DNA of 64,000 nucleotides from Limanda limanda (Eukaryota; Chordata; Actinopteri; Pleuronectiformes; Pleuronectidae). A model generated the notes under the pieces. It worked only from the letters and a program-made list of their open reading frames with translations. It was not told the origin of the DNA and ran no database searches. The translations under genes and the position numbers were made by a program. Shown here piece by piece: positions 1-11,773 of this stretch. The stretch lies in the NCBI RefSeq assembly GCF_963576545.1, contig NC_083649.1, forward strand, positions 4,809,406 through 4,873,405, written 5' to 3'. Each line of letters opens with the position of its first letter. The first letter of the stretch is position 1.

Positions 1-452
1 CATTACAGCGATCGACGATTCCTTCAGGACAGAATGTGATATAACGGCCAAACTAAATATCCGCCTTCCGTCCCAGATCGGTGTTAAACTGAATCACTTT
101 TGACTTAGAAAAACAATAACTGTGGTTGATGCGGGAGATTCACTTCAGTCCCGAAGCAGCTGAGGCTCCGACTCCTCACATCCTGGGAACGCACACAGAG
201 AAATGATCGCTCGGCTTTCAAGCTTTGCCAAATGTAACAGTTGCTGCGCTCGGATCTCTGTTGACTGTGTAAAATGTTCTTACAGTGAGATATTGTAGCC
301 GGCAAACTGTGCCAAAGTTCATGGGTAAACATCCCGGAGCTGATTAAATCCTCTTTATCCTTGCAGGAGTTTGTTTGAGCGGTCGGACCTCCCTTTGTGT
401 GTTGTCCTTCGTCTGCTGATGCCGGTTTGTTTTTGTCTCTTCTGCTTCACAG
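1..452 (+). other. 3' part of the last intron of the vps37d-like gene
   Basis: No open reading frame here looks like protein coding sequence. The stretch ends in a pyrimidine-rich tract and a CACAG acceptor at 448-452, directly before the coding exon. It is read as intron because the downstream exon begins in the middle of a VPS37 domain and so needs upstream exons outside the window. Confidence 0.7.
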
Positions 453-995
453 GAGCTGCTGGAGAAGTTCATGGAGGGGAACGTCAACCTGGACGACTTC
501 CTGGACTCCTTCCAGTGCTCCAGGAAGACCTATCACGTCCGCCGGGCGCAGGCGGAGAAGCTGCAGGAGGTCGCTCAGGCCAAACGCCAGCCGGGCAAAA
601 CCAAGACGGCGGAGGAGAGCCGGGTCCCGGAGGTGAAGAGGGACCAGGACACGCCCCCGGAGCCGCAGCGGCCCAACGGCTTCGTAGCGCAAGGACCTTT
701 GAGACTGTTCCAGGTGCGCTACGGCCTCACGCCGGCCATCCTCCTGCCTCACTACCCGGTTTCCCCCCCGGCCTCGGCCCCCTGCTATCAGAGTAGCACC
801 CCCCCGACGCCCGAGCCCCAGCTGGGACAGACCCACATCCTCGGCCCCAGCACGCCGCTGCCAGGACACGGGCAGCCGGTCAACCTCAGGGTCATCGGAC
901 AGCTATCGGGGGGCTGGCCGGCCAACGGGAGGCCGGTGAGAGTGCAGCAGCTTTACAGGCCCAACCCCCAACAGCCCGAGCCGCCGTTCCGGTAA
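453..995 (+). CDS. vps37d: VPS37-family ESCRT-I subunit, best match VPS37D; last coding exon only
   Basis: VPS37 proteins are the fourth class of subunit of ESCRT-I, which sorts ubiquitinated cargo into multivesicular endosomes. The visible part is the last 180 residues. The first 40 or so are the end of the helical Mod(r) domain: ELLEKFMEG, then DDFLDSF, then RRAQAEKLQEV, the family's typical helix ending. The remainder is a proline-rich tail without other domains, as in VPS37B, C and D. The C-terminus QQPEPPFR closely resembles the SQPEPPHR that I recall for human VPS37D, which is why D is preferred over C. The reading frame is set by the CACAG acceptor; the TAA stop is at 993-995. The N-terminal exons lie left of the window. 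The family call is secure, but the paralogue letter is less so. Confidence 0.72.
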   Translation, partial: ELLEKFMEGNVNLDDFLDSFQCSRKTYHVRRAQAEKLQEVAQAKRQPGKTKTAEESRVPEVKRDQDTPPEPQRPNGFVAQGPLRLFQVRYGLTPAILLPHYPVSPPASAPCYQSSTPPTPEPQLGQTHILGPSTPLPGHGQPVNLRVIGQLSGGWPANGRPVRVQQLYRPNPQQPEPPFR

Positions 996-1735
996 AGCTG
1001 GAGGAGGGCGGGGGGGGAAGGAGGAAGAGGAAGAAGAGGAGGAAGATGGAAAGAAGCCTGTTTGAGAGGAATCAATGGCTGTCATAATCACGTAAAGCAA
1101 AGACTGAAGCAGAGGCAGGAAGTCCGTCTCTGTTCTTCATCCATGACGTCTCCATCAGAGGAACCCGGGCGGGAAGGACTCAGCATCGGGTTTTAATACC
1201 GGGTCCCATTCTGGATCCGGTGAAACGCCAACAAATCTCACATCAAACCTTAAATCTCTCATTGTCCTTCTCCTGTAGTGAAGAGCAACAGAAAGCGTAC
1301 AGTCACAGGGACGATGGGAGACCATGAACCAGTTTATCATTTATCAAACATCATCATTTTGGGGAGATTTTAGCGCTGACGGTGCAAACTAGTATTTTTT
1401 TATTGTGTGACATCACTCGGTGTTGAAGTAACGACTGTTACATTAAGAGGAAAAGCAGCAATAACTGTGAGATGTCAGATGAACATCCTGAAGGCAATGA
1501 CACAAAATCAAAATTAAGCAGAAATAAATTGTTAAAATCACATTTCAAACACAAACGGGAGCTGATGAAGTTAATTAAGTGTCCGATAATAAGCTGCTGC
1601 TGCTCCTCTGCCAACATAAAAGATCTTTGAGTCATAGTTTTCTTTTTTACTCTTTACCCGAGATAAGTTATTCCAAAAAAATTCAAAAACCAGACTGTGG
1701 ATTTGAATTCAATAAAAAAATGCTATCCGTCCCCC
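996..1735 (+). other. Probable 3'UTR of the vps37d-like gene
   Basis: The sequence directly after the stop is purine-rich (GGAGGAAGAGG repeats near 1008-1050). A canonical AATAAA at 1711-1716 is the first good polyadenylation signal downstream. The end point is an inference, since cleavage sites cannot be proved from sequence alone. Confidence 0.45.
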
Positions 1736-3218
1736 TAGTGTTATTTTAAATTTTATCATATTTTTATACTTCAAACTGGAGGATGGGAAGCACATGGTTG
1801 TGAAGCACATCGACAGGAAAACCAAACTCTGGTTGTTGGATGAGATCAAAGTGAACAATGGCATCGATAACGTGTTTGTTTTGTGTCGAACGAGAAGAAA
1901 AGCTTCACACTCGGATCCTGTGGGTGAAGAACAATGGGTTTTCAGATCGAAGGTGAAACAAAGACGTTCTGTTGGAGCAGAGCAGGACGTATTTATTAAT
2001 GAGTCCCAGACTGCAACCTGTCAGTAGTGTTTCCTGTGTCGTCTGTGTGTGTCTGTGTGTGTCTGTGTGTGTGTCACCGTCACAGGAGATTACCCAGAGC
2101 CCTCTGCCTTCTTGTGCGATTTCAGCGAACAGTGTTGCCGCTCACACATCCGTGAGCCGTTTTATTTATTCATGTAAATCCTATTTTAAATGGCTGACTT
2201 CAAAGATCCTTGTTTACCGAGCTAAATGAAGAGCTGCGTCTCCTCCACAGAAGCAGCCGGTGTTTGTGGTTTCCTTTTTTTATTATTATTATTTTTTTTA
2301 TTATTTCTGCCCCCAAAACTGAGATGCAGAGTGAGGTGGAATTTAATCTCTATGAGAAAAACCTCCACAGCCGAACGTCTTCCTCTCTCTCTCTCTTTTA
2401 TCCGTCCTGCAGCGTTTAAAGGGAAAAGCTTTGGATTGTAGTTGTAATGGGTTTCCTCTCAAACACACATTTAGCTCATTAATAACTCATATAAGTGCAT
2501 GCTTACTACATCTCGACAAAGTACATGAAAATGCCTTTTACAGGCCAGTGCCCAGTTACATAAATACAAAAAATACTTTCATATTTCTACTGTAAAGAGA
2601 GATTGCTCTGATTTTAACATCTGTCATTTTTCTCGTCGGGAAATATCTTGATGAGCTGATGTCAAAGCTCTGAGGATTTTTCTTTAAAGCGTTCTTCCCT
2701 TTTTATTTTTTATTTTTGGGTGATATTTAAAAGTTTGGGTCAGAGTTTCTATCAGATATCGCTCAGAAAGTCGACTGCTGAGATCTGTGGATGTTGTTTC
2801 TTCAGCTCTGCGTCTTATGGAACCACGAGGTGAGAATATGAATAACAATATCAGATCTCAGCAGTTAGACTGGTGATGAAAGTACAACTGATAAAAAACA
2901 AAGGCTAAAACTTCTTTAAAGACAAAAGGGAAACAAACTTCCTGTTTGAACAAGACGCAAAATGTGCCAAAAAAACAAGTTTTGTAACTTTTAAAAACCC
3001 AGCGGAGGCTTTTTGATTTGTTTGTTTTTCTTTCTTCGGTCTGGATAAAAGTTTTCTCTTCTTCTTGAGTTCAGTTTTTATTGTTTTTTTATTTCATGCC
3101 TCCAACCACAGGGTTTTGTTTATGGTCTGTTGTTAAATCAGTGAAGGACGCCTCACCTTCTTTTTTTTAACGGGCACACTTTTAATTCAACGGAATCCTT
3201 GAGGCTTTCTTGCAGGTC

Positions 3219-3414
3219 CCTTAAAGGAATTGGTTTAGCATAAAGACAGATGGGGGGGTAAAGCATTAGCCTAGCTCTGTCTGACGGTAACGAAAACTAC
3301 ACATCAGGCCCTGGAAAGCTCAGTTATTAACACATGATGTCTTTATGTTTTTATTCTGTACAACAAAGTTTGTAAAGGCATGTTGTGGTTTAACTTCCAG
3401 GAGTCTGCAGCTAA
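3219..3414 (+). repeat. SINE-like interspersed repeat fragment common in fish genomes
   Basis: The block contains TTTAGCATAAAGAC, then a G-run, AGCCTAGCTCTGTC, GGTAAC and AAAGCTCAGTTATTAACAC in that order. From memory this matches a very abundant teleost repeat whose consensus runs from TTAGCATAAAGACTGG through CTAGCCTGGCTCTGTCC to AAAGCTCACTAATTAACAC. The copy is diverged and has no visible target duplication. Confidence 0.55.
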
Positions 3415-3671
3415 AATCAATCATTTGGTCTTATGTAATTTCAGAAATTGTGTAAAAATGACCTGATCTATTGTTTAAGCTTTAATCTGAATATAGTCAG
3501 GTAAGAAGTTTCCACGTGTCTTTTCCTAATGGAATAGTCCAGATGTTCATGATGTTGATCAGTGAAAGTCTTGAGTGTAAACCAGGCTGGAGGTGAAGTT
3601 GTTTCCTTCAGACAGAGACACGCTACCTACTTCTAAAGAGCTATATAAATACAAAACCATTTACCATTTAT

Positions 3672-3712
3672 TCGGTCTTTATGCTAAGCTAAGCTAACGG
3701 CTGCAGCTTCTG
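3672..3712 (-). repeat. Short fragment of the same SINE-like repeat, opposite orientation
   Basis: GGTCTTTATGCTAAGCTAAGC followed by TAACGGCTGCAGCTTC is the complementary strand of the 5' half of the family represented at 3219-3414. A longer copy in this orientation lies at 61998-62115. Confidence 0.5.
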
Positions 3713-6643
3713 AAGTTTGGATGTAACTGGGCACCGGCTCCGACTCATCATGCAGTTCTGTGTCCACTCAGGGTCTTCAGGGGAGAAATCAAAGTGCAGT
3801 GCAACGGCTTCTTTAGTTAAATGAAGGTGTCGCACAGACCCCCCCCCCCACACACACACACACTCACAGGTTCATGTCAGAGTCTTAACCATCAGAACAG
3901 TGACAAACTTCAACATTCCATTGTTGCATTGAGATTTGACCGGTGTAATAAAATAATAACAAAAAGTTTGAAACCCTGTCATTTTTCAGTTTATTTGACT
4001 GATCCTGCTTTATACAGCTTATTCGCTGGAAACTTTACACACAAGTTACCTGGTGTTCGTCTGTAAACTTTATAAATTAGTTTATTTACAAGGTGGAAAT
4101 GGAGAAACAGTTTTTGCTACAGTTAATATTCATTGGGTTGAGTTTTTAGTAAAAAGGTTATGATGAACTGCTTCAGTTCTTACTCTTCCATCATCCACAC
4201 AGTTTATCCTGATTTTGGCTGAGAGTCATTTTCTAATTTGAATTAAAGAATTTGGATTTACAGCCAAATACCAGAGAAAGTTTCCAGGAATTTAACTACA
4301 ACACAGGACCTGTAAAGTTTTCTTTTTACAGAGCTGTCTGAATTCTCCTGAAGCAGAATTCATTTAGTTCAGACCTGATGATTCATGTGATGATCGGACA
4401 CTAGTTTGAAATATCCTCCGACTGTAAAGTGCTTGTTTCTGCGACTCTGCTTTTGTTCGTTCAGTCTCTTCTATTGTCTCTCTTTCTATATCAGGGACTG
4501 AAACCAGCAGCCTTCTCAAAAACACAACAGAAATAAACAGTTATAAAATAGATAAATGAATGTTGCCTTTTATAATAAACATCTTTAAATACAGTCCAGT
4601 CGTTGAGCCGAACATGAACATCTGACATGAAGGAGCCGTGGCTGCAGGCGCTCGTACCAGGTGACTCTGAACGTGTCACAGCCGATCAGCAGCGACTGAA
4701 CACGAGCTAATAATATCCAACTCATTTCTGTTCATGTGTGCGGAGCCGCATGAGCTCGAGTGTCGAGCTACAACGACACAACATGGGACTGGACCCACGT
4801 GGACGTCAAAACCTTTCAGAATAAAATGTCAATTTGTGAAGAAATCTCTAAAGAAAACATTTGAAAGCATTGTTCTTTTTGATCATGTGATCAGTGGCTG
4901 GTTTTCTCCCGTTTGACTGTCTTTTCAAATTAAAAATGATGGTTATTTAAACTGCAGGAGCTTCGTAAATTCATTGTTTTGTGGGATAACGACAAAGAAA
5001 TAGTTGATTCCTGAAACTGGAGGATTTCCATGTGACAGACTGATGATTAAAATGCTTCTTATGCATAAAGCAACTATTATTAATTCATGTTAAAGGACAG
5101 AGTGGCCTCCGGAGTCTGTTCCGTCTCTAGCAGGACGTCTATAGAGAGAAAATGTTAATGTATGTATGCTCTACACATCAGTGCTGTTATATGTGGGTTA
5201 CATGATGATTACGTGACTGTAATGTGCTGTGACGGCTGCTCTGACTCACAATCAGTGAACTAAACGAGCTTCTCTACAAATTCTTCAACTGCAATGAAGC
5301 TTATCATTAGATTTCTCCACCTTCCACTGAAACTGCAGCGCTGCTACACAAACACACGGTGAACAACACTGGAGATAATGTTGTATTCATTAGTTGTGTT
5401 GTGCGTCACAATGAGTTAAGTAGGTTAGAAATACACAGGAGAAGTCAAATGAACCGAGGCAGGAAACATCTTAAATATATATTAAATTAATGTCACTGCT
5501 AAGTAGCACAAAACAAATGTGTTCAACATGAGGGTTGGGAAACCAGACGTGGTCACGGGGGGGGATTTGAGGGGTCGAGAGAGAGTTAAAGGGGAATTCT
5601 ACAGAATGTTAGGTTGTGTGTTTGTTGTGCAGAGTGCAGGGAGGAGTGTGATCACATGCTGCCGACCGGCCGTCACACACTTGGATTAATTTCTGGCATG
5701 ACAGAAATTGTTAATGAGTCGTCTTCAGGCTCTGGCACAGCTGAAGTTCAGTCACGACTCAACTCTCCGAACTCCAGACAAACAGGAGAGTGAAACCAGG
5801 ACATGGTGACGTGTTGTGTAGTCTGAAAACATGGAGGCCAGGCTGGTGGAGGTGGTGGTCCACGTTTCCTCCTCCTCCTCCTCCTCCTCCTGTTAAAGTG
5901 CAGCTCCAGACACAGTCTTCTGTCGAAGCCCGAGAGAGAAACTAAGAGAACCTGATGTGGAACCTGCACGTAGACAAACTCTGATTAAACCTCAGAGGTT
6001 CTGATTCCTCAAAGTCCCTGTGGTTGAGCCGAGAACTTGACAACACTCGACATTTAAATAAGTCGCAGTCATCTCTAGTAAACCTGCTCGTTATCCACTT
6101 CTTCTCCCGAGGGAATCTATAAAAGCTCGAGGCCGAATGCTGCATCGGTGGAGATTTACAGAGGTAATAACTGTTCCATAGGGAAAAGAATAAAAGTCTT
6201 TATCTGACTGGCAGCAGGTGGGAGACTGGAAGGTCACTGCTTCGTATATAAGTGGTCCAGCTGGTGGGGGGGGGGAATCCTGACTGGTCACACACCTCCT
6301 CCGTTATCTGTGAAGTGCAATAAAAACGAAGGTTTCCGATTTGATTTCAGCTTTGTGAGTCGTCATCGTTCAGGAGGAAAAAAATGATGTTTTGATTAAA
6401 TAAATGTTTGTGTGTGTTTGAAGAGCATCGTGCAGGCGGGCGTCTCCCGGGGGAGGTTCTTCAAGTCGGTCTGTCGGTCGCAGCTGAGGGAAAATGATGC
6501 TAAAATATTTATATGGAGTACATTAGGCCATACTCTGCGTCTGTGGGCGGTGGAGACGCGGCTAAACCACGAATCTGATGAACATCTCTGCTGGCGTCTG
6601 ACCAGCTGCTCCACTGAGACGCCATCTGAACATTTGATATACA

Positions 6644-6651
6644 GTGTGTGT

Positions 6652-6682
<31 letters not shown>
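6644..6682. repeat. (TG)n microsatellite
   Basis: About 19 TG units with one GAG interruption. A simple tandem repeat without other context. Confidence 0.95.
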
Positions 6683-9066
6683 GGTTCACTGGAGACATCA
6701 TTTAGGAACAATGCCGTGGAGGAGGTTGTGCAACATTTTCTTCTTCTGTCTCCGAAACGACAGGATGTTAAAATGTCAGAATCTCTCGTCACATCTGGAG
6801 TTTGAGTGCGAGGTCGGAACAAAGTAAACACAGCTGCTCCGCTCGCTTCAATCCAACCTGCGACTTTAAAGCTTCATCTCTTCAGCCATGATACTGGTGT
6901 TGACTCGGCGGGTGGCAACTGGTCTGACAGGGGGAAATATATCAGGAAGTATTGGATGGAAACTTTTCTCCAGGAAGTTCAAGGTCCCCAGAGGATGATC
7001 CTGCTGAGTTTTGGGGGTCTCGAGGTTGGAGACGTGGGCTTGAGACCCAAAGGTTGATGAAACTGAAGTGACAGAAACCATCTTTGAGCAGAAAGGATTT
7101 GACATGTCCCATCTGCTGAGATGAAGAAGAAAAAACTCTCCCCTTAATGAAAGGTGGCTCCATTAGCGCCACTTATTAATTATTAATCATTTAACAGCTA
7201 TTAGCAGCGTCGCTTCACTGTAATTAAACACAAGCAGATGTCGTCTAGTGTTTTAATTCATCACCTGATGCTACTGAAAAAAATATGTCCCTCATGAATA
7301 ATGTTTGAGTGTTGACTTGCTTTTAAATTCTCTTGAAATCACATTTGATGGTCTGTGATTCCACAAGCTGAATACAAATGGCTGCAGTTAACAGTTATTT
7401 ACACACAGTTTAATTCACTTTCTGCCGGGAAAGTTCTCATATTTCGCTGAGCTCATGAAAATCATGTTGACGTGTTATTGGATGAAACTCGACACTGAAG
7501 TGACCTTAAACAACACGTTTACATGTGAGATAATTTCCATATGATGCATGTATGGATCCAGAAGTCGTCAATAAAATACATTTGTCCGATCGAACTCGTC
7601 CGGTTTGTCACCAGCTGAAATCAAACAGAGAGAGTAAATGTGGTTTCAGGAACAAGAATTATATATTCAACTTTAATATAAAAAACATGTGTCCCACTAA
7701 GTCGAAATGCGAGTGGAACCAAACTAATCATTTAAGTTAAAAAATGTATTTGGGTATATGATGTAAATTAAGGATTAAAATGGACTAGATTCTTCATGAC
7801 TTTTCAGATATTACTGTTCAGTTGCATTTTATATTTGCAAACTATCACATACGGTTAACTTCTTTTCTTCTTTTTTTGAACTAGATAAGTTTTACTTTAC
7901 TTCAGAGTTCATGGCTGCTTGTCTGAGATTGTGACATCTCAGCAAGTTGCATGTTCCTATGCACAAAAATATAAAGTGAACTTCTCAACCAGAACCTCGG
8001 AGGAGACACAGCAAGATGCAAATGTCAGTGGTTCTCAAAGGGCAACCTGCTATTTACTGTTGTTCAGTGTTGATGGAAGCATGAGGAGGAATGCAAAGGT
8101 TTACTGGAATATTCCAAGTGTTCATATTAAATCACAGTTCATCATTCAGCAGGAAAATGACCCTGAACAAACATGAGCTGTAAGAGCTTCTCAGGGTGAA
8201 GAGGTGGAACGTCCTCGACTGGAAGAGTCTCTAATATCTACAAGTCTGCAAGAAATATAGAATTTTGTTTAATTCAAACTATAATTCACGTTTTCCTCTT
8301 CCTCTCATTGGCTCCTCTGGATCCCTCCATCCCTCCGTTCATCCTCCAGACGTCCTCATGTGAACCTGCTCTCCTTCCTCTTCTTTCCCACCCACTCACT
8401 CTTAAACCGCCCGTCTCCAGCAGCTCTTCATCAGATCGTCTCCTCGTGTTCCTTCATGTTTCTGCCTCCTCGTGCATCTGTTTTTAAACCTCGTCCTCTT
8501 GAGGGAACCATCTAAGTTCCCTCACTGCGTCTTCCCGCTGCTTCCACCAGCTCCGTTACCAATATATCTCCCACTCTTCTTTTTCCACATCGACATAAAC
8601 CGACTCAAATTACAGCTGAGAGCTCGGCCCTTTAATGTAGAATCCATTATTTTATTTCAGAGTCATTGTGCGGAGGCTCAGAGCCGGAGAATCGGGCCTG
8701 TGTGTTTATCGCCTCCATCTCGGGGGGGATAGAGTGTGATTGTGATCAGTGAAACCAGCCTCTGGCGTCTTCAGATTAAAAAAACGCTGCTGTACCCTTC
8801 GCTCAGTCCTCTCATCTTCATCTTCATTTTTTATTTCCCCTCCTCAGCTGCTCTGACTCTCTGAGCCGATCCCCCTCAACATTTCTCGTCATTGTTATGC
8901 AGATGAAGCCCAGTTAACTCGCCTCTGTAAATCCTAATGGGATGACAGCCATTTCAGAATAGATCTAAAAGTGCTGGAGCCTTAAAGGAACAACCTGCAT
9001 CCACAACACACAGACACACACAGCTGCTGAGGAACCAGGTCCGGTTGTGTTGCTGGCAGTCAGTAA

Positions 9067-9103
9067 ACTGGGGGGCACTGGGGGGGCACTGGGGGGGCAC
9101 TGG
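9067..9103. repeat. Short G-rich tandem repeat
   Basis: Three tandem copies of a 12-13 bp unit of the form GGGGGGCACTGG. The runs of six to seven G on one strand could form a quadruplex, but this is inference. Confidence 0.8.
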
Positions 9104-9975
9104 CACCTTTTCTCACATGAGTGATTACATGGAAGCTGCTGCTGGCAGAACTGGGACAATTTGGGGAAAAAAAACACTGAATTAATTGTTCATTATCAAA
9201 TTTTCAGGCTAATTCCACTAAATCACAGCAGCGCTCCGATGCTCTCTAGTGGCCGGAGAGGAGAGGAGACACATTCAGGTTCATGAATTGAATTAGTGTT
9301 GTTATTTAAACAGGTTTTAAAGCTCTAAAGTTCAGAAAACACATGACTTCTCTCACACAGCTGCTCCATTGCTGCTGCTCCTCTTTTCAGCCTCTGTCTG
9401 AAACACTTGGTTTTAGCTCCTGTGTCTTTAATGCTGCATTCAATTACACCTCGGAGCTCAGAATGACTTCACACCCGAACAACCCGAGGTGAACAACACA
9501 TTTAATGACAGAAGGGCTGATAAACAATAAATACTACACTGTTGACTACTGTTGATTTGCAGAGGGGCCATCTTGGATTTCAAAGTCGGGGGTAGTGAGG
9601 TTTGTTCATCACCCCCTTTCCTCTACGACAACAGGGTCGGAAACTCTGTAGTTTAATAGAACACGGCGTAAGTCGGTGTTCAGTGTCTTGCCCAAGGACA
9701 CTCCGCTCTCCCCCTCAGCCACCGCCGCCCACGCTCTGCTCTGATTGGTCCGTATTCAGCCCTGAATGTGAGACGTGCTGATGGTTGTTAAGCTGCAACT
9801 TCTCATTTTCCAACGAGTCACAGCCTTGACTCTTCTGCTTCACATCCACCCACTGTGATTTGATAAATATCTGCAGCACAGTTCAGTCTGTGCCGCTCGC
9901 TGTCACATTCTGTTCTCAATCGTTCAGAATAAAACTCTCAAAAGACATTTTTTTAATGCTTCTCGATCCTCGTCG

Positions 9976-9981
9976 TTTATT
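9976..9981 (-). terminator. Candidate polyadenylation signal for kcnj1
   Basis: TTTATT on the plus strand reads AATAAA on the minus strand, about 670 bp past the kcnj1 stop codon. It implies a 3'UTR covering roughly 9960-10653, which includes an 18-nt plus-strand C run at about 10326-10343. Another cleavage site could be used. Confidence 0.4.
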
Positions 9982-10653
9982 TTGCGTTTCAGATTCCCAC
10001 CTCACCGACTACAGACGTTAGTTTCCCTGAGAGGTTTCGGGTTTTACACAACGTGATCTACGAGCTGTAGACTGGTCACAATTCAAATCATGGCATGTGC
10101 AGCAGCTACATTCACAGTTTCCTAATTATCAAGGCACACGAGTCGTCAGGACAAGAAATAAAAACAGAAAAACAGCACGTTAACGAATCAGGAGGAGAAA
10201 TGAGGGAACTCTAAAGTCCTCACTTCCTTTGTCCTCACTCAGCCTCTGTAGTGAGCAGATTTTCATTATAAAAGGCTCAGGCCCCTAATCTTCTCGAGTA
10301 GTACCCACTGTGCCATCCAGTATTCCCCCCCCCCCCCCCCTTCATTTTCTACACATCAGAACTTCAGGCTCCAGCTTCCACACGTTTCCTTCACACAGTC
10401 ACAAGTCCCACAGATGCTTTGATTGAAATGAGCAGCTTAGCTCTCGCTCACGTCTGAATTTCTTTTTACATTCCAGACGGTTAAACAGCCTTGAATGTTT
10501 TTTATGCCGTTCGAGGCAAAAAAGAGTCGACAGTGATTTGAGATTCCTCGTAGAATCGTTTCCTCCGCACGCCGTTTGACTAACTGTGAAAATCTGCCAA
10601 ATAGGGAAGTGACAGACACTTTCCCACATCTCCAGATACTTCTCCGCTTCTTT

Positions 10654-11766
10654 TTACATCTTCGTGATGTCCACAAAGTCGTTGAGGTCGATCACCTGAA
10701 AGCCCAGGTTGTCGATGCCGCCCTTCTGCTCTCCGTGGCTGTTGTGGTTCCTCTGGTCCACGTCGCTCTCGAAGCAGTGGACGCAGTGCGGCGTGGTCAC
10801 CCGGACGCTCTTGGAAAAGTTTGAGAAATCCACGTGGTACTTTCCGGTCTTGGTGCGGGAGATGATGGGCAGGAAGCTGTAGCCCCACTGGATCTCCTGC
10901 GGGATGTAGGAGGTCCGGACTTGGCAGGAGGAGCTGGTGGACTCGGCCGTGCCGTCCAGGAAGACCACCAGCTCGAAGTCCTGCTGGGGGAGGGTGTCGG
11001 CCGAGAGCTCGTAGAAGGGACTCGACACGTTGATCACGTGGTAGAGGGTCAGAGGGCAAACGAAGAACAAGTTGTCCTTGCCAGCGTCGACCATGAAGTC
11101 GATGTCCACCTGGTCCAGAATGATGGTCTCTCCGTCCGGCGTGGTCGTGGTCCGCAGCAGCTTGCCGTAGATCTGGCTGCCGATTAACAAGGTCTTCCTC
11201 AGGTTGGCCACTCGGATCAGGAGGCACAGACTTCCTTTCTTCAGGCAGATGACGGCTGTTTTGCTGAAGGTCACCGTCTTCGCCCTTTTCTTGGGCGACG
11301 AGATCTTGGCCAAGACGACGCCGCACATGAAGCAGTTGATGAAGACTCCGATTAGAGACTGGGCGACAATCAGAGCCACCGCGCCGGCACAGTGACCCGT
11401 CAGCGCCCTGCCACCGTACCCTATGGTGGTTTGGGTCTCCAGGGAGTAGAGGAACGCCGTCGTGAGGCCGTTCACGTTGTCTATGCACCGCACGTGCCCG
11501 TCAGTGCTGTTCTGTCCGGTCAGGTCCCCGTTGCTCTGTGCGATCCAGTACCACAGCAGGCTGAAGAGGAACCAGCTCCCCGTGAAGGAGGCCACGAACA
11601 GGAGGAAGACGAAGCGCCAGCGGATCTCCACGAAGGTGGTCCAGAAGTCCACCAGGTACGCAAAGTGGTTGCTGTACTCGATGTTGCCAAACTCAATGTT
11701 GCAGCGCCCGTCTTTGGTGACCAGGCGGGATTTGCAACTTCGGTGTCCGTGGAGCAGCCGCAACAT
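10654..11766 (-). CDS. kcnj1: ATP-sensitive inward rectifier K+ channel, ROMK/Kir1.1 type (main coding exon)
   Basis: This encodes a 370-residue tetrameric K+ channel subunit, close to the 372 residues of human ROMK2. In order it has a cytoplasmic N-terminus with [15 protein letters not shown], membrane helix M1 (about 54-77), an extracellular loop with an N-glycosylation sequon at N86, the selectivity filter TIGYG (114-118), helix M2 (about 128-151) and a long cytoplasmic IgG-like domain starting PKKRAKT. C94 and C126 match the conserved extracellular disulphide pair. N144 matches the ROMK M2 asparagine tied to weak rectification, and R14 matches the arginine of the pH-gating triad. The C-terminus keeps the DITKM ending seen in Kir1.1 (DDTKM). 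Odd points: V53 sits where human ROMK has K80, and the C-terminal NPXY-type motif is replaced. The ATG at 11766 is the first that gives a family-like N-terminus; the open frame upstream of 11773 is probably intron. Confidence 0.93.
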   Translation of the reverse strand: MLRLLHGHRSCKSRLVTKDGRCNIEFGNIEYSNHFAYLVDFWTTFVEIRWRFVFLLFVASFTGSWFLFSLLWYWIAQSNGDLTGQNSTDGHVRCIDNVNGLTTAFLYSLETQTTIGYGGRALTGHCAGAVALIVAQSLIGVFINCFMCGVVLAKISSPKKRAKTVTFSKTAVICLKKGSLCLLIRVANLRKTLLIGSQIYGKLLRTTTTPDGETIILDQVDIDFMVDAGKDNLFFVCPLTLYHVINVSSPFYELSADTLPQQDFELVVFLDGTAESTSSSCQVRTSYIPQEIQWGYSFLPIISRTKTGKYHVDFSNFSKSVRVTTPHCVHCFESDVDQRNHNSHGEQKGGIDNLGFQVIDLNDFVDITKM

Positions 11767-11773
11767 CCTGGAG

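Larger units (their letters stand above)
1736..9959. other. Intergenic DNA between the vps37d-like gene and kcnj1
   Basis: About 8 kb in which no ORF resembles a known protein and no exon series with consistent phases could be built. It holds short TG/CA tracts (near 2043-2075, 3840-3863 and 6644-6682), SINE-like fragments around 3219-3720, a small G-rich tandem repeat at 9067-9103 and pyrimidine-rich DNA at about 8285-8480. It also has a few complex blocks (about 7130-7255, 8600-8730 and 8860-8985) that could be conserved non-coding elements. The rest is featureless AT-rich DNA. Confidence 0.6.

Noticed and set aside
9655..9740. Possible interspersed repeat around GTGTCTTGCCCAAGGACACT
   Set aside because: This motif recurs in fish repeats from memory, but no boundaries or second copy are present in the window to support an element call.
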